Shown: in pieces, positions 26,076-33,699 of the stretch
Position numbering within the stretch: position 1 is the first letter of the stretch
How the letters are laid out: each line of letters starts with the position of its first letter
Assembly: GCA_036675345.1 (NCBI GenBank)
Contig: JAKFFE010000039.1
Location: 23,886-87,885 of the forward strand
Length of the DNA: 64,000 bases
Origin: JALYOC01 sp036675345
GTDB lineage: Bacteria; Myxococcota; Myxococcia; Myxococcales; Myxococcaceae
Direction of reading: 5' to 3'
Notes under the pieces: model-generated
What the model was told of the DNA's origin: nothing
The model's database searches: none
What the model saw: the letters and a program-made list of their open reading frames with translations, nothing else
Program-made: the position numbers and the translations under genes

Positions 26076-26867
26076 ATGGCAGGCGCCGCGGCAGAACCGG
26101 AGAAGAGGGTCCCCAGCGACCCCCAGCGCGGGTGGGACCCAGCAGAACCTCAGGCGATTCTGTTGGCGGAGTCCGACCCGGGGCTGCAGCGGCTCCATTG
26201 GTTGTCGCTCCACCGTCTCGGCCTGCGTGTCCATCCGAAGCGCACTGGTCGGGAGGCGTTGGAGCATCTGCGGACGAATCGGCTGCTGGCGGTCGCGGTG
26301 ATCGCCCTCGATCTCCCGGGGCTGGATGGGTGCACGCTGGCGTCCGCCTTCCGCCTGGAGGCACCTGATTCGGAGGTTCGTCTGGTGGCGATTGCGGGCG
26401 AGGACTCGCTGCGGGCGCGCCAGTGGGCACTGTACGCCGGCTTTGACGTCTTCCTGCCCGGGCGCTGCGAGGGCGGCGTGCTCTCCGAGACGGTGTCCTC
26501 GCTGGTGGCACGTCCGCTGTCGGTAGATCGGGCGCCGGACTGCGAGGATGATGTCCAGCGTTGGTTGGAGAAGCTGGGGCCGGCTGAACTGCTCCGGCGG
26601 GCGGCCCGCTTCTGGGTGGACGCGGAGGATGAACTGGCCGCTTTTCGCGCCGCGGTGGTGCTCCGCTCCCGCTACGACGCGGCGATGGCCGCCCGCTCGC
26701 TGGCGAGGCTGTGCCGGAAGGTGGGACTGACGCGCGCGTCAGCCCTGGCGGAGCAGGCGCGTCGGCTGGCGCTGATCGAGCCTGCGGAGCTGGAGGAGAC
26801 TCCGGGGCGGTTGGCCCGGGAGCTAAGAGAGGGGTACTCGCGGCTGCTCTCGCTCTCCCGGAAGTGA
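26076..26867 (+). CDS. Degenerate receiver domain protein with Hpt-like C-terminal bundle
   Basis: 263 residues. Residues 26-145 fit a receiver fold: AILLAESDPGLQRLHWL gives acidic E32/D34, and ALDLPGLDG gives Asp79 as a possible phospho-acceptor. The conserved lysine is missing (FLPGR where FLPKP is expected, Gly129). The C-terminal 95 residues are helical and recall a histidine phosphotransfer bundle (AAMAARSLARLCRKVGLTRASALAEQARRL), but no histidine is present at the phosphorylation position. I infer a phosphorylation-impaired adaptor. It ends 85 bp upstream of kamD on the same strand. Confidence 0.7.
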   Translation: MAGAAAEPEKRVPSDPQRGWDPAEPQAILLAESDPGLQRLHWLSLHRLGLRVHPKRTGREALEHLRTNRLLAVAVIALDLPGLDGCTLASAFRLEAPDSEVRLVAIAGEDSLRARQWALYAGFDVFLPGRCEGGVLSETVSSLVARPLSVDRAPDCEDDVQRWLEKLGPAELLRRAARFWVDAEDELAAFRAAVVLRSRYDAAMAARSLARLCRKVGLTRASALAEQARRLALIEPAELEETPGRLARELREGYSRLLSLSRK

Positions 26868-26952
26868 GGCGTGCCGCACCGCGCCAGCCCGGAGCAGACG
26901 AACGTCCTTCAGGTGAATGGAAATCAGGGTCCCGGTCGGATAATGCCTCCCC

Positions 26953-28500
26953 ATGGCGGGCCTCTTCATTGACGACGCGCAGATCGCCGAGGCACGGCGG
27001 CTGGCGCATGAGATCACCAACCCGATCTTCGAGCTGATCGACCGCAACACCACCGTCTCTACCGAGCGGACGGTGCTCCGGCTCTTCGGCCTCAACGGCG
27101 CCGGGGCGGGTGGGGTGCCGCTGGTCAACCTGATGGTGGACAAGCTGCACTCCGCCGGGGTGCTCAACCGCGGCGCCGCCTACTGGTATGGCCGGGCGCT
27201 GCAGATGGGCGCGGCCAGCCCGTTGGACGCGGTGGAGCGGTTGACCACCCTCTCCGCCGCCGACCTGGGACCGCTGTCCCCGGAAGTGGAGGGCAACCTC
27301 CGCGCCGAGGTCCGGGCCGAGGCCCGCGCCGCGGTGGGGGAGCTGCGGCGCCGGATCTCCGAACGGGAGGCGCTGAAGGCCGAGTTCCCGATGTCTCCCA
27401 CGCCGCACAAGTACGTGATCGTGGCCACCGGGAACATCTACGACGACGTGGACCAGGCCCGGGCCGCGGCCCAGGCGGGCGCGGACGTGATCGCGGTGAT
27501 CCGCTCCACCGCCCAGTCGCTTTTGGACTACGTGCCCCACGGGGCCACCACCGAAGGCTACGGGGGCACTTACGCCACCCAGGAGAACTTCCGGATCATG
27601 CGCGAGGCCCTGGACGAGGAGTCCCGGAAGCTGCGCCGCTACATCCAGCTCACCAACTACTCCTCCGGGCTGTGCATGGCGGAGATCGCGTTTTGCGCCG
27701 CCTACGAGAAGCTGGACATGCTGCTCAACGACGCGATGTACGGAATCCTGTTCCGGGACATCAACATGCGCCGGACGTTCATCGACCAGTACTTCTCCCG
27801 GCGGATCTGCGCCCTGGCCGGGATCATCATCAATACCGGCGAGGACAACTACATCACCACCGCCGACGCCTACGATTCGGCGCACACCGTGATCGCCAGC
27901 CAGTTCATCAACGAATCCTTCGCCAAGCGCGCCGGGCTCCAGGACGAACAGCTGGGCCTGGGCCACAGCTACGAGATCGATCCCGCCCGCCCGGAGACCC
28001 TGCTGCTGGAGCTGTCCCAGGCGATGCTGGTCCGCCGCTGCTTCCCGGACGCGCCGCTCAAGTACATGCCGCCCACCAAGCACAAGGAGACGGACATCTT
28101 CTTCTCCCACGCCTACGACGTGATGGCGGACCTGGTGGCGGTGTGGACCCGGCAGGGGATCCAGCTGCTGGGGATGATGACCGAGGCCATGCACACCCCG
28201 CTGCTCTCCGACCGCTACGTGGCGCTCAAGAGCGCCGCCTACATCCACCGCGCCGCCCGCGGGATCGACGGGGAGTTCACCGTCAACCCGGACGGGAAGA
28301 TCGCCCAGCGCGCCCGGGAGGTGTTTGGAAAGGCGATGGAATTGCTGGGTGAATGCCACGGCGACGGGATCGTCGCAGCCATTGGCCGCGGGCGGTTCGG
28401 AGACGTGAAGCGCTCCGAGACCGGCGGCAAGGGCCTGGAGGGGGTGGTGGAGAAGGCCCCCGACTACTTCAATCCGTTCCTGGAAATCCTGGAGGCATGA
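26953..28500 (+). CDS. kamD: Lysine 5,6-aminomutase alpha subunit
   Basis: 515 residues, usual length for the large subunit. The opening AEARRLAHEITNPIFELIDRN, ERTVLRLFGLNGA and the LVNLMVDKL block are family features. With KamE it uses adenosylcobalamin and PLP to move the terminal amino group of beta-lysine (or D-lysine) from carbon 6 to carbon 5. It starts the operon kamD-(158-aa gene)-kamE-kal-kce. The preceding step, lysine 2,3-aminomutase (KamA), is not in the window. Its stop overlaps the next start (ATGA). Confidence 0.95.
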   Translation: MAGLFIDDAQIAEARRLAHEITNPIFELIDRNTTVSTERTVLRLFGLNGAGAGGVPLVNLMVDKLHSAGVLNRGAAYWYGRALQMGAASPLDAVERLTTLSAADLGPLSPEVEGNLRAEVRAEARAAVGELRRRISEREALKAEFPMSPTPHKYVIVATGNIYDDVDQARAAAQAGADVIAVIRSTAQSLLDYVPHGATTEGYGGTYATQENFRIMREALDEESRKLRRYIQLTNYSSGLCMAEIAFCAAYEKLDMLLNDAMYGILFRDINMRRTFIDQYFSRRICALAGIIINTGEDNYITTADAYDSAHTVIASQFINESFAKRAGLQDEQLGLGHSYEIDPARPETLLLELSQAMLVRRCFPDAPLKYMPPTKHKETDIFFSHAYDVMADLVAVWTRQGIQLLGMMTEAMHTPLLSDRYVALKSAAYIHRAARGIDGEFTVNPDGKIAQRAREVFGKAMELLGECHGDGIVAAIGRGRFGDVKRSETGGKGLEGVVEKAPDYFNPFLEILEA

Positions 28501-28973
28501 CCATGAAGTTCACCTTCGCAGTGCTGTCCCTGCTGCTGACCGCCTCGGCGGATCAGCTGGCCAAGACCCAGGTCGACGCGCTGGACCTGATGGCCCCCGC
28601 CGCCTGGAAGCGCACCCTCACCGACGGGACCACCCGGTTCGCCGCCCCCTCCGGGGAGGCGTACTTCGAACTGGACGTGGGCGCGGTGCAGCGCGAGGGC
28701 GGGATGCCCGCCGAGGAGTGCCTGGGGAAGATCCTGGGCTCGCTGGGCGAGGAGGGCTTCGAGAAGCTGACCGTGGGCGGCAAGCCGGCGGCGCGCCGGG
28801 TGCTGGTGGACACCGACGAGTCGGGCAAGAGCTACACCACCTACTCCTATGTGGGGTGCAGCGGTCGCACCACCTGGTCGCTGCAGTTCCACATGCTGGA
28901 CGCGAAGAAGGACCGGTACGCCAAGCTGGCGGAGCAGGTCGCGCGCAGCATCCACTACGCAAAGGGAAAGTAG
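28497..28973 (+). CDS. Small exported protein inside the lysine operon, unknown
   Basis: 158 residues with a predicted signal peptide (MTMKFTFAVLSLLLTASA). The mature part contains one WKRTLTDGTTRFAAPSGEAYFE stretch and a C-terminal YVGCSGRTTWSLQFHMLDAKKDRY region, and suggests a small beta-rich domain. Two cysteines (ECLG and VGCSG) could form a disulfide. ATG overlaps the kamD stop and the stop abuts the kamE ATG, so it is fully embedded between the two subunits of one cytoplasmic enzyme. No family is recognised. Confidence 0.75.
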   Translation: MTMKFTFAVLSLLLTASADQLAKTQVDALDLMAPAAWKRTLTDGTTRFAAPSGEAYFELDVGAVQREGGMPAEECLGKILGSLGEEGFEKLTVGGKPAARRVLVDTDESGKSYTTYSYVGCSGRTTWSLQFHMLDAKKDRYAKLAEQVARSIHYAKGK

Positions 28974-29756
28974 ATGGCCAAGGAGAAGCAGCTCCTCCGC
29001 GCCTATGGGGACCGTCGGGACGACGGGATGGTGCAGCTGTCCTTCACCTTCCCGATCCCGCTCTCCGAGCGCGCCAAGGAAGCTGCCTTGCAGTTCGTGA
29101 AGAAGATGGGGTTTGCCGACGTGAAGGTGCACTCGGCGGAAGCGGTGGCGGACCACTTCACCTTCTTCATCGTCTACGCCCGCAGCACCCTGGCCATCGA
29201 CTTCGCGGAGATCGACGTCCCGGAATTGGTGGTCCAGAAGATGGACTTCGATCAGGTCAACCGGGTGATCGAGAAGCAGATTGGCCGCAAGCTGGTGGTG
29301 TTCGGCGCCTGCACCGGGACCGACACCCACACCGTGGGGATCGACGCGATCTTGAACATGAAAGGCTTCGCCGGCGACTACGGGCTGGAGCGCTACCCCG
29401 GGTTTGACGCCTACAACCTGGGCAGCCAGGTCCCGAACGAGGATCTGATCCGCAAGGCGATCGCCAAGAGCGCGGACGCGATCCTGGTCAGCCAGGTGGT
29501 GACCCAGCGAGACGTGCACAAGGACAACTCGCGGCAGTTCATCGAGGCTGCCAAGGCGGCGGGGATCCACGGCAAGGTGCTGCTGCTGCTGGGTGGCCCG
29601 CGGGTGGATCACAAGCTGGCCACCGAGCTGGGCTTCGACGCCGGCTTTGGTCCGGGCACCAAGCCGTCCGACGTGGCGAACTACGTGGTGCACTCCGTGT
29701 TGCGCAAGCAGGGCAAGGAGTCGGGGAGCACCCACTACCAGGGAGAGCCGGGATGA
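28974..29756 (+). CDS. kamE: Lysine 5,6-aminomutase beta subunit
   Basis: 260 residues carrying the cobalamin-binding domain: GTDTHTVGID contains the D-x-H-x-x-G motif with His119 as lower axial cobalt ligand. Lys130 in LNMKGFAGDYG is the expected PLP Schiff-base lysine. A Rossmann-like B12 fold fills the remainder (LLLLGGPRVDHKLATELGFDAGF). The ATG follows the previous stop codon with no gap, and the stop overlaps the kal start. Confidence 0.96.
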   Translation: MAKEKQLLRAYGDRRDDGMVQLSFTFPIPLSERAKEAALQFVKKMGFADVKVHSAEAVADHFTFFIVYARSTLAIDFAEIDVPELVVQKMDFDQVNRVIEKQIGRKLVVFGACTGTDTHTVGIDAILNMKGFAGDYGLERYPGFDAYNLGSQVPNEDLIRKAIAKSADAILVSQVVTQRDVHKDNSRQFIEAAKAAGIHGKVLLLLGGPRVDHKLATELGFDAGFGPGTKPSDVANYVVHSVLRKQGKESGSTHYQGEPG

Positions 29757-30139
29757 AGACCCTGCTGCGTTTGAGGATGGGCAGCCACGACGCCCACTAT
29801 GGCGGCAACCTGGTGGACGGGGCGCGGATGCTGGCCCTGTTCGGGGATGTGGCCACCGACCTGTGCATCCAGCACGACGGGGACGAAGGCCTGTTCCGCG
29901 CCTACGACTCGGTGGAGTTCCTGGCCCCGGTGTACGCGGGGGACTTCATCGAGGCCTGGGGGGAGATCGTCCAGGTGGGGAACACCAGCCGGAAGATGAA
30001 GTTCGAGGCCCGGAAGGTGATCCGCCCCCGGTTCGACGTCTCCGAGTCCGCCGCCGATCTGCTCCCCGAGCCGGTGGTGGTCTGCCGCGCCAGCGGGACC
30101 TGCGTGGTGCCCAAGGACAAGCAGCGGGTGACCCGATGA
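29753..30139 (+). CDS. kal: 3-aminobutyryl-CoA ammonia-lyase
   Basis: 128 residues, hotdog fold, matching Kal: LLRLRMGSHDAHYGGNLVDGARML and LFGDVATDL, then VEFLAPVYAGDFIEAWGEI. It eliminates ammonia from 3-aminobutyryl-CoA to give crotonyl-CoA, which enters beta-oxidation or butyrate formation. ATGA overlaps on both sides couple its translation to kamE and kce. Confidence 0.92.
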   Translation: MKTLLRLRMGSHDAHYGGNLVDGARMLALFGDVATDLCIQHDGDEGLFRAYDSVEFLAPVYAGDFIEAWGEIVQVGNTSRKMKFEARKVIRPRFDVSESAADLLPEPVVVCRASGTCVVPKDKQRVTR

Positions 30140-30975
30140 GCGCGCTGCCCCCGATGGTGATCACCGCGGCGATGATCGGCGCCGAGACCACCCGCGAGCA
30201 GACCCCGTATCTGCCGATCACCGCGGAGGAGATCGCCGAGGACGCCGCCCGCTGCCGGGAGGCCGGAGCGGCGATGGTCCACCTGCACGTGCGCAATCCG
30301 GATGGGACCCCCTCCCAGGACGCGGAGCTGTTCCGGGCGGCGATCCGGGCCATCCGCCGCAAGTGCGACATCCTGGTGCAGGTCTCCACCGGAGGCGCGG
30401 TGGGGATGAGCGTGGACGAGCGCTGCGGCGGGCTGACCCTGCAGGGCGAGGACAAGCCGGACATGGCCACCCTGACCACCGGGACGGTGAACTTCGGGGA
30501 AGAGGTGTTCTGGAATCCGCGGCCGCTGGTGCGGGACATCGCCCAGCGGATCCAGAGCATCGGCCTGCGCCCGGAGCTGGAGTGCTTCGACGTGGGGATG
30601 CTGGACGAGGCCCGCTACCTGAACAAGCAGGGCCTGGTGGAGTTCCCGGCGCACTTCGACTTCGTGCTCGGGGTGCCGGGCACCCTGCAGGCCAGGCCGG
30701 AGGTGCTGGACTTCATGATCGCGTCCTTGCCCCCGGACTGCACCTGGACCGTGGCCGGCGTGGGCCGCCACCAGCTGCCGATGGCGGAGCTGGCAGCGGA
30801 GAAGGGCGGCAACGGAAGGGTGGGGCTGGAGGACAACATCTTCCTCTCCAAGGGAGTGCTGGCCAAAGGCAACTGGGAGCTGGTGGCCGACGCCGCCAAG
30901 CGAGCCCAGGCCAAGGGCCGCCGGCTGGCCACCCCGCAAGAGGCCCGCGAGCTGCTCCGGCTGGGGAAGCGGTAA
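30136..30975 (+). CDS. kce: 3-keto-5-aminohexanoate cleavage enzyme
   Basis: 279 residues of the BKACE family. The zinc-binding H-x-H is His49/His51 (MVHLHVRNPDG), and a third ligand region is VGLEDNIF. The enzyme condenses 5-amino-3-oxohexanoate with acetyl-CoA to yield acetoacetate and 3-aminobutyryl-CoA, directly upstream of Kal in the pathway. Since BKACE family members take various beta-keto acids, operon context is what points to Kce. It is the last gene of the operon; a dispersed repeat begins 15 bp after the stop. Confidence 0.93.
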   Translation: MSALPPMVITAAMIGAETTREQTPYLPITAEEIAEDAARCREAGAAMVHLHVRNPDGTPSQDAELFRAAIRAIRRKCDILVQVSTGGAVGMSVDERCGGLTLQGEDKPDMATLTTGTVNFGEEVFWNPRPLVRDIAQRIQSIGLRPELECFDVGMLDEARYLNKQGLVEFPAHFDFVLGVPGTLQARPEVLDFMIASLPPDCTWTVAGVGRHQLPMAELAAEKGGNGRVGLEDNIFLSKGVLAKGNWELVADAAKRAQAKGRRLATPQEARELLRLGKR

Positions 30976-30989
30976 CGCGCAGAGTCGAA

Positions 30990-31014
30990 AAAGGGGACAG
31001 GCTACATTTTCCGG
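30990..31014 (+). repeat. Dispersed repeat copy 2
   Basis: Core AAAGGGGACAGGCTACATTT followed by TCCGGCCTGCGGGTTGCA. It matches the copy at 46462 over about 40 bp. It faces the inverted copy at 32045, and the pair brackets the ADP-ribosylglycohydrolase gene. Confidence 0.8.
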
Positions 31015-31047
31015 CCTGCGGGTTGCAGCGAGGCGCATGATCGCCGG

Positions 31048-31983
31048 ATGCCGACCCTCCGGGAACGAATCGAAGGCGCGCTGTGGGGGCTGCTGATCGG
31101 GGATGCGGTCGGGGTGCCCTACGAGTTCAAGCTTCCCCAGGCGCTGCCCCCGTTGGACCAGCTGGAGCTGGTCCCGCCGAAGGGGTTTCCGCGCTCCCAC
31201 CACGGAGTGCCTCCCGGGACCTGGTCCGACGATGGCGCGCAGGCGCTGTGTCTGCTGGCCTCGCTGCTGACCCAGGGCCGGATGGATCTGGACGACCTCG
31301 GGCGCCGGCTGACGAACTGGCATGAGCTGGGGTACCTCACCCCCGACGGGGTGGTGTTCGACGTCGGCATCCAGACCCACCGCGCGCTGAGCCGGCTTCG
31401 GGAGGGCACGCCGGCGGCAGAGGCCGGACCCGCCCAGGAGCTGGACAACGGCAACGGCTCCCTGATGCGCGTGCTGCCCCTGGCGCTGTGGCACACCGGA
31501 GACGACGCCACGCTGGTCAGGGATGCGCGGACCCAGTCCCTGGTGACCCATGGACACCTCCGCTCGCAGCTGGCCTGTGCGCTGTACGTCCTCTGGGTGC
31601 GACGGCTGCTGGAGGAAGTGGAGCGGCCCTGGGAAGCGGCGGTGGCCACCCTCCGGAGGATGTTCCCGGAGGGAACCTCGGAGCGGGCGGAACTGGAGCA
31701 GCACCTCCAACCGGACCTGCTCGAGCAGGGGCGTGGTTCGGGCTACGTCGCCGACTCGCTGCGATCCTCTCGCTGGGCGTTCTCGCAGGGCCCGTACGAG
31801 ACGGCGATCAAATCGGCGATCTCCCTGGGGGTGGACACCGACACCACCGCGGCGATCGCCGGCGGAGCGGCCGGCGCACGGGATGGCCTGTCGGCGATCC
31901 CCGCCCGCTGGCGCGAGGGGCTTCGCGGCGAAGAGGAATTCCGGCCCCTCCTCGAAGCGCTGCTCCGGCATCGCGGGCTCTGA
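31048..31983 (+). CDS. ADP-ribosylglycohydrolase family protein
   Basis: 311 residues. It begins RIEGALWGLLIGDAVGVPYEF, the standard family opening. The two magnesium-binding motifs are TWSDDGAQAL (Asp pair, though the usual SDDT has Gly in the last place) and GVDTDTTAAIAGG near residue 270. The family removes ADP-ribose from proteins, nucleic acids or small molecules (DraG is the model). No ADP-ribosyltransferase partner is adjacent. The gene sits alone between inverted copies of the dispersed repeat. Confidence 0.9.
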   Translation: MPTLRERIEGALWGLLIGDAVGVPYEFKLPQALPPLDQLELVPPKGFPRSHHGVPPGTWSDDGAQALCLLASLLTQGRMDLDDLGRRLTNWHELGYLTPDGVVFDVGIQTHRALSRLREGTPAAEAGPAQELDNGNGSLMRVLPLALWHTGDDATLVRDARTQSLVTHGHLRSQLACALYVLWVRRLLEEVERPWEAAVATLRRMFPEGTSERAELEQHLQPDLLEQGRGSGYVADSLRSSRWAFSQGPYETAIKSAISLGVDTDTTAAIAGGAAGARDGLSAIPARWREGLRGEEEFRPLLEALLRHRGL

Positions 31984-32044
31984 GTCGTCCCGGTCGTGTG
32001 CACCGCTGGTCGGTCACCTTCGGGCCACGAAGCAATCGACGTGC

Positions 32045-32069
32045 CCAGGAATGTAGCCTGTCCCCGTTA
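32045..32069 (-). repeat. Dispersed repeat copy 3 (inverted)
   Basis: Read on the minus strand: GTCAGTAACGGGGACAGGCT followed by ACATTCC. The GTCAGTAA lead-in is shared with copy 1. It lies 61 bp beyond the glycohydrolase stop and 14 bp before the carboxyltransferase stop. Confidence 0.75.
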
Positions 32070-32083
32070 CTGACGCGGTGCGC

Positions 32084-33667
32084 TCAGACCGGGGAGATCT
32101 CGCGCTTCCGCCTCGGTCGTTCCACCCGCTTGTGGGCGGTGCGCTTGAGGGCGCGGGCCAGCACCCGGCGGGTGTCCCGGGGGTCGATCACGTCGTCCAC
32201 CATCGCCAGGGCGGCGGTGCGGTAGATGCTGATGTGCTGGCGCAGCCCGGCGGCCAGCTCCTCCTTCAGCGCCTTGGCCGCCTCCGGGGATTCGGCCTGG
32301 CTGAGCAGCTTGCGGGCGGCGATGGCGACCATCCCTTCCGGGCCCATTACCCCGATCTCCGCTCCGGGCCAGGCCACGATCAGGTCCGGTTCATAGGCGC
32401 GGCCGTTCATCACGTAATACCCGGCGCCGTAGCCCTTGCGGACCACCACCGTGAACTTGGGCACGGTGGCGGAGGCCACCGCGTACATCATCTTGGCGCC
32501 GTGCCGGATGATCCCCTGCTGTTCGACCTTGGTCCCCACCATGAACCCGGGGGTGTCCTGCAGGAAGAGCAGGGGGATGTTGAACGCGTCGCAGAGGTTG
32601 ATGAACCGGGCGGCCTTGTCGGACGTGTTCACGTCCAGGATCCCGCCGTAGAACATGGAGTTGTTGGCCACGATCCCGATCGGATAGCCGTCGATCCGTG
32701 CCAGGCCGGTGATCAGGTTCCGCGCGAAGCGGCCCTTCATCGGGAAGAACTTCCGCTCGTCCACCAGGGCCGAGATCACCTTGTGCATGTCGAACGCCTG
32801 CCGCGGATTCTCAGGCACGATCTTCAGGATCTCGTCGTCGCGCTGATCTACCGGCGGGGCGTTGGCCTTCCGGGGCGGGCGGTCCTCGCAGTGGGAGGGG
32901 AAGAAGGAGAGGTACTCGCGGATCGCCTCCAGGCAGGAGGGATCATCCGGGTACTCCGCGTCCGCCACCCCGGAGAGCTCGTTGTGGATCTTCGATCCCC
33001 CCAGCTCCTCCTCGGTGACCTTCTCGCCCACCACCGACTCCACCAGGTAGGGGCCGCCGATGGCCATCGAGCTGTTGCCCTTCACCATCGGCACGAAGTC
33101 CGCCAGGCCGGGGATGTACGCGGTGCCGGCGGCGCCGGGCCCCACCATCGCCGCCACCTGGGGGATCACCCCGCTCATCACCACCTGCTCGCGGAACAGG
33201 TAGCCGGTGTCGGCGAAGCCGGCCAGCCGCCGCGGATCGATGTCTCCTCCCGCCTCCAGCCGCGCTCCCGCCGAGTCCACCAGCCACACGATCGGGATCC
33301 GGCTCTTGAGCGCCATGTCCCGCAGCCGGGTCACCTTCCGCTCGCCCACCTCGCCAATCGAACCGCCCAGCACGGTGAAGTCGTAGGCGGCCACCGCCAC
33401 CGGCCGGCCGTGGATCTCGCCCACGCCGGTGATCACCCCGTCCGCGGGAGTGGGGCGGGACGCGTCCTCCTCCTCCGGGATCCGACCCTCCGCCGCGGCC
33501 AGCGCGCCGTACTCCTCGAAGGTCCCCGGATCAAAGAGCCGCTGCAGCCGGGCCCGGGCGTCCAGCTTGCCGCGCGCCCGCTGGCGCTCGACCCGCTCGG
33601 TGCCGCCCATCGCCTCCTTCTGGGCGCGGATCCGGGCCAGCTCCTCGACGCGATCTTTCATCTGCAT
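32084..33667 (-). CDS. Acyl-CoA carboxylase carboxyltransferase subunit (propionyl/methylmalonyl-CoA type)
   Basis: 527 residues, usual length. N-half: RQRARGKLDARARLQRLFDPGTFEEYG; C-half: VNTSDKAARFINLCDAFNIP, FLQDTPGFMVGTKVEQQGI and GGAYVMNGRAY-like YGAGYYVMNGRAY. It transfers carboxyl between biotin and an acyl-CoA; propionyl-CoA carboxylase beta and methylmalonyl-CoA decarboxylase alpha look the same by eye. No biotin carboxylase or biotin carrier gene is adjacent. It lies 32 nt downstream of the ChaN-like gene and close to the lysine operon, so it might handle acyl-CoA products of that pathway (inference). Confidence 0.92.
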   Translation of the reverse strand: MQMKDRVEELARIRAQKEAMGGTERVERQRARGKLDARARLQRLFDPGTFEEYGALAAAEGRIPEEEDASRPTPADGVITGVGEIHGRPVAVAAYDFTVLGGSIGEVGERKVTRLRDMALKSRIPIVWLVDSAGARLEAGGDIDPRRLAGFADTGYLFREQVVMSGVIPQVAAMVGPGAAGTAYIPGLADFVPMVKGNSSMAIGGPYLVESVVGEKVTEEELGGSKIHNELSGVADAEYPDDPSCLEAIREYLSFFPSHCEDRPPRKANAPPVDQRDDEILKIVPENPRQAFDMHKVISALVDERKFFPMKGRFARNLITGLARIDGYPIGIVANNSMFYGGILDVNTSDKAARFINLCDAFNIPLLFLQDTPGFMVGTKVEQQGIIRHGAKMMYAVASATVPKFTVVVRKGYGAGYYVMNGRAYEPDLIVAWPGAEIGVMGPEGMVAIAARKLLSQAESPEAAKALKEELAAGLRQHISIYRTAALAMVDDVIDPRDTRRVLARALKRTAHKRVERPRRKREISPV

Positions 33668-33699
33668 GGGGAGGAGAAATACCAGATTCCCCGCACCGC

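Noticed and set aside
8180..30975. Functional link between the microcompartment and lysine fermentation
   Set aside because: The lysine pathway has no free aldehyde intermediate in the encoded steps, and the loci are 12 kb apart on opposite strands.
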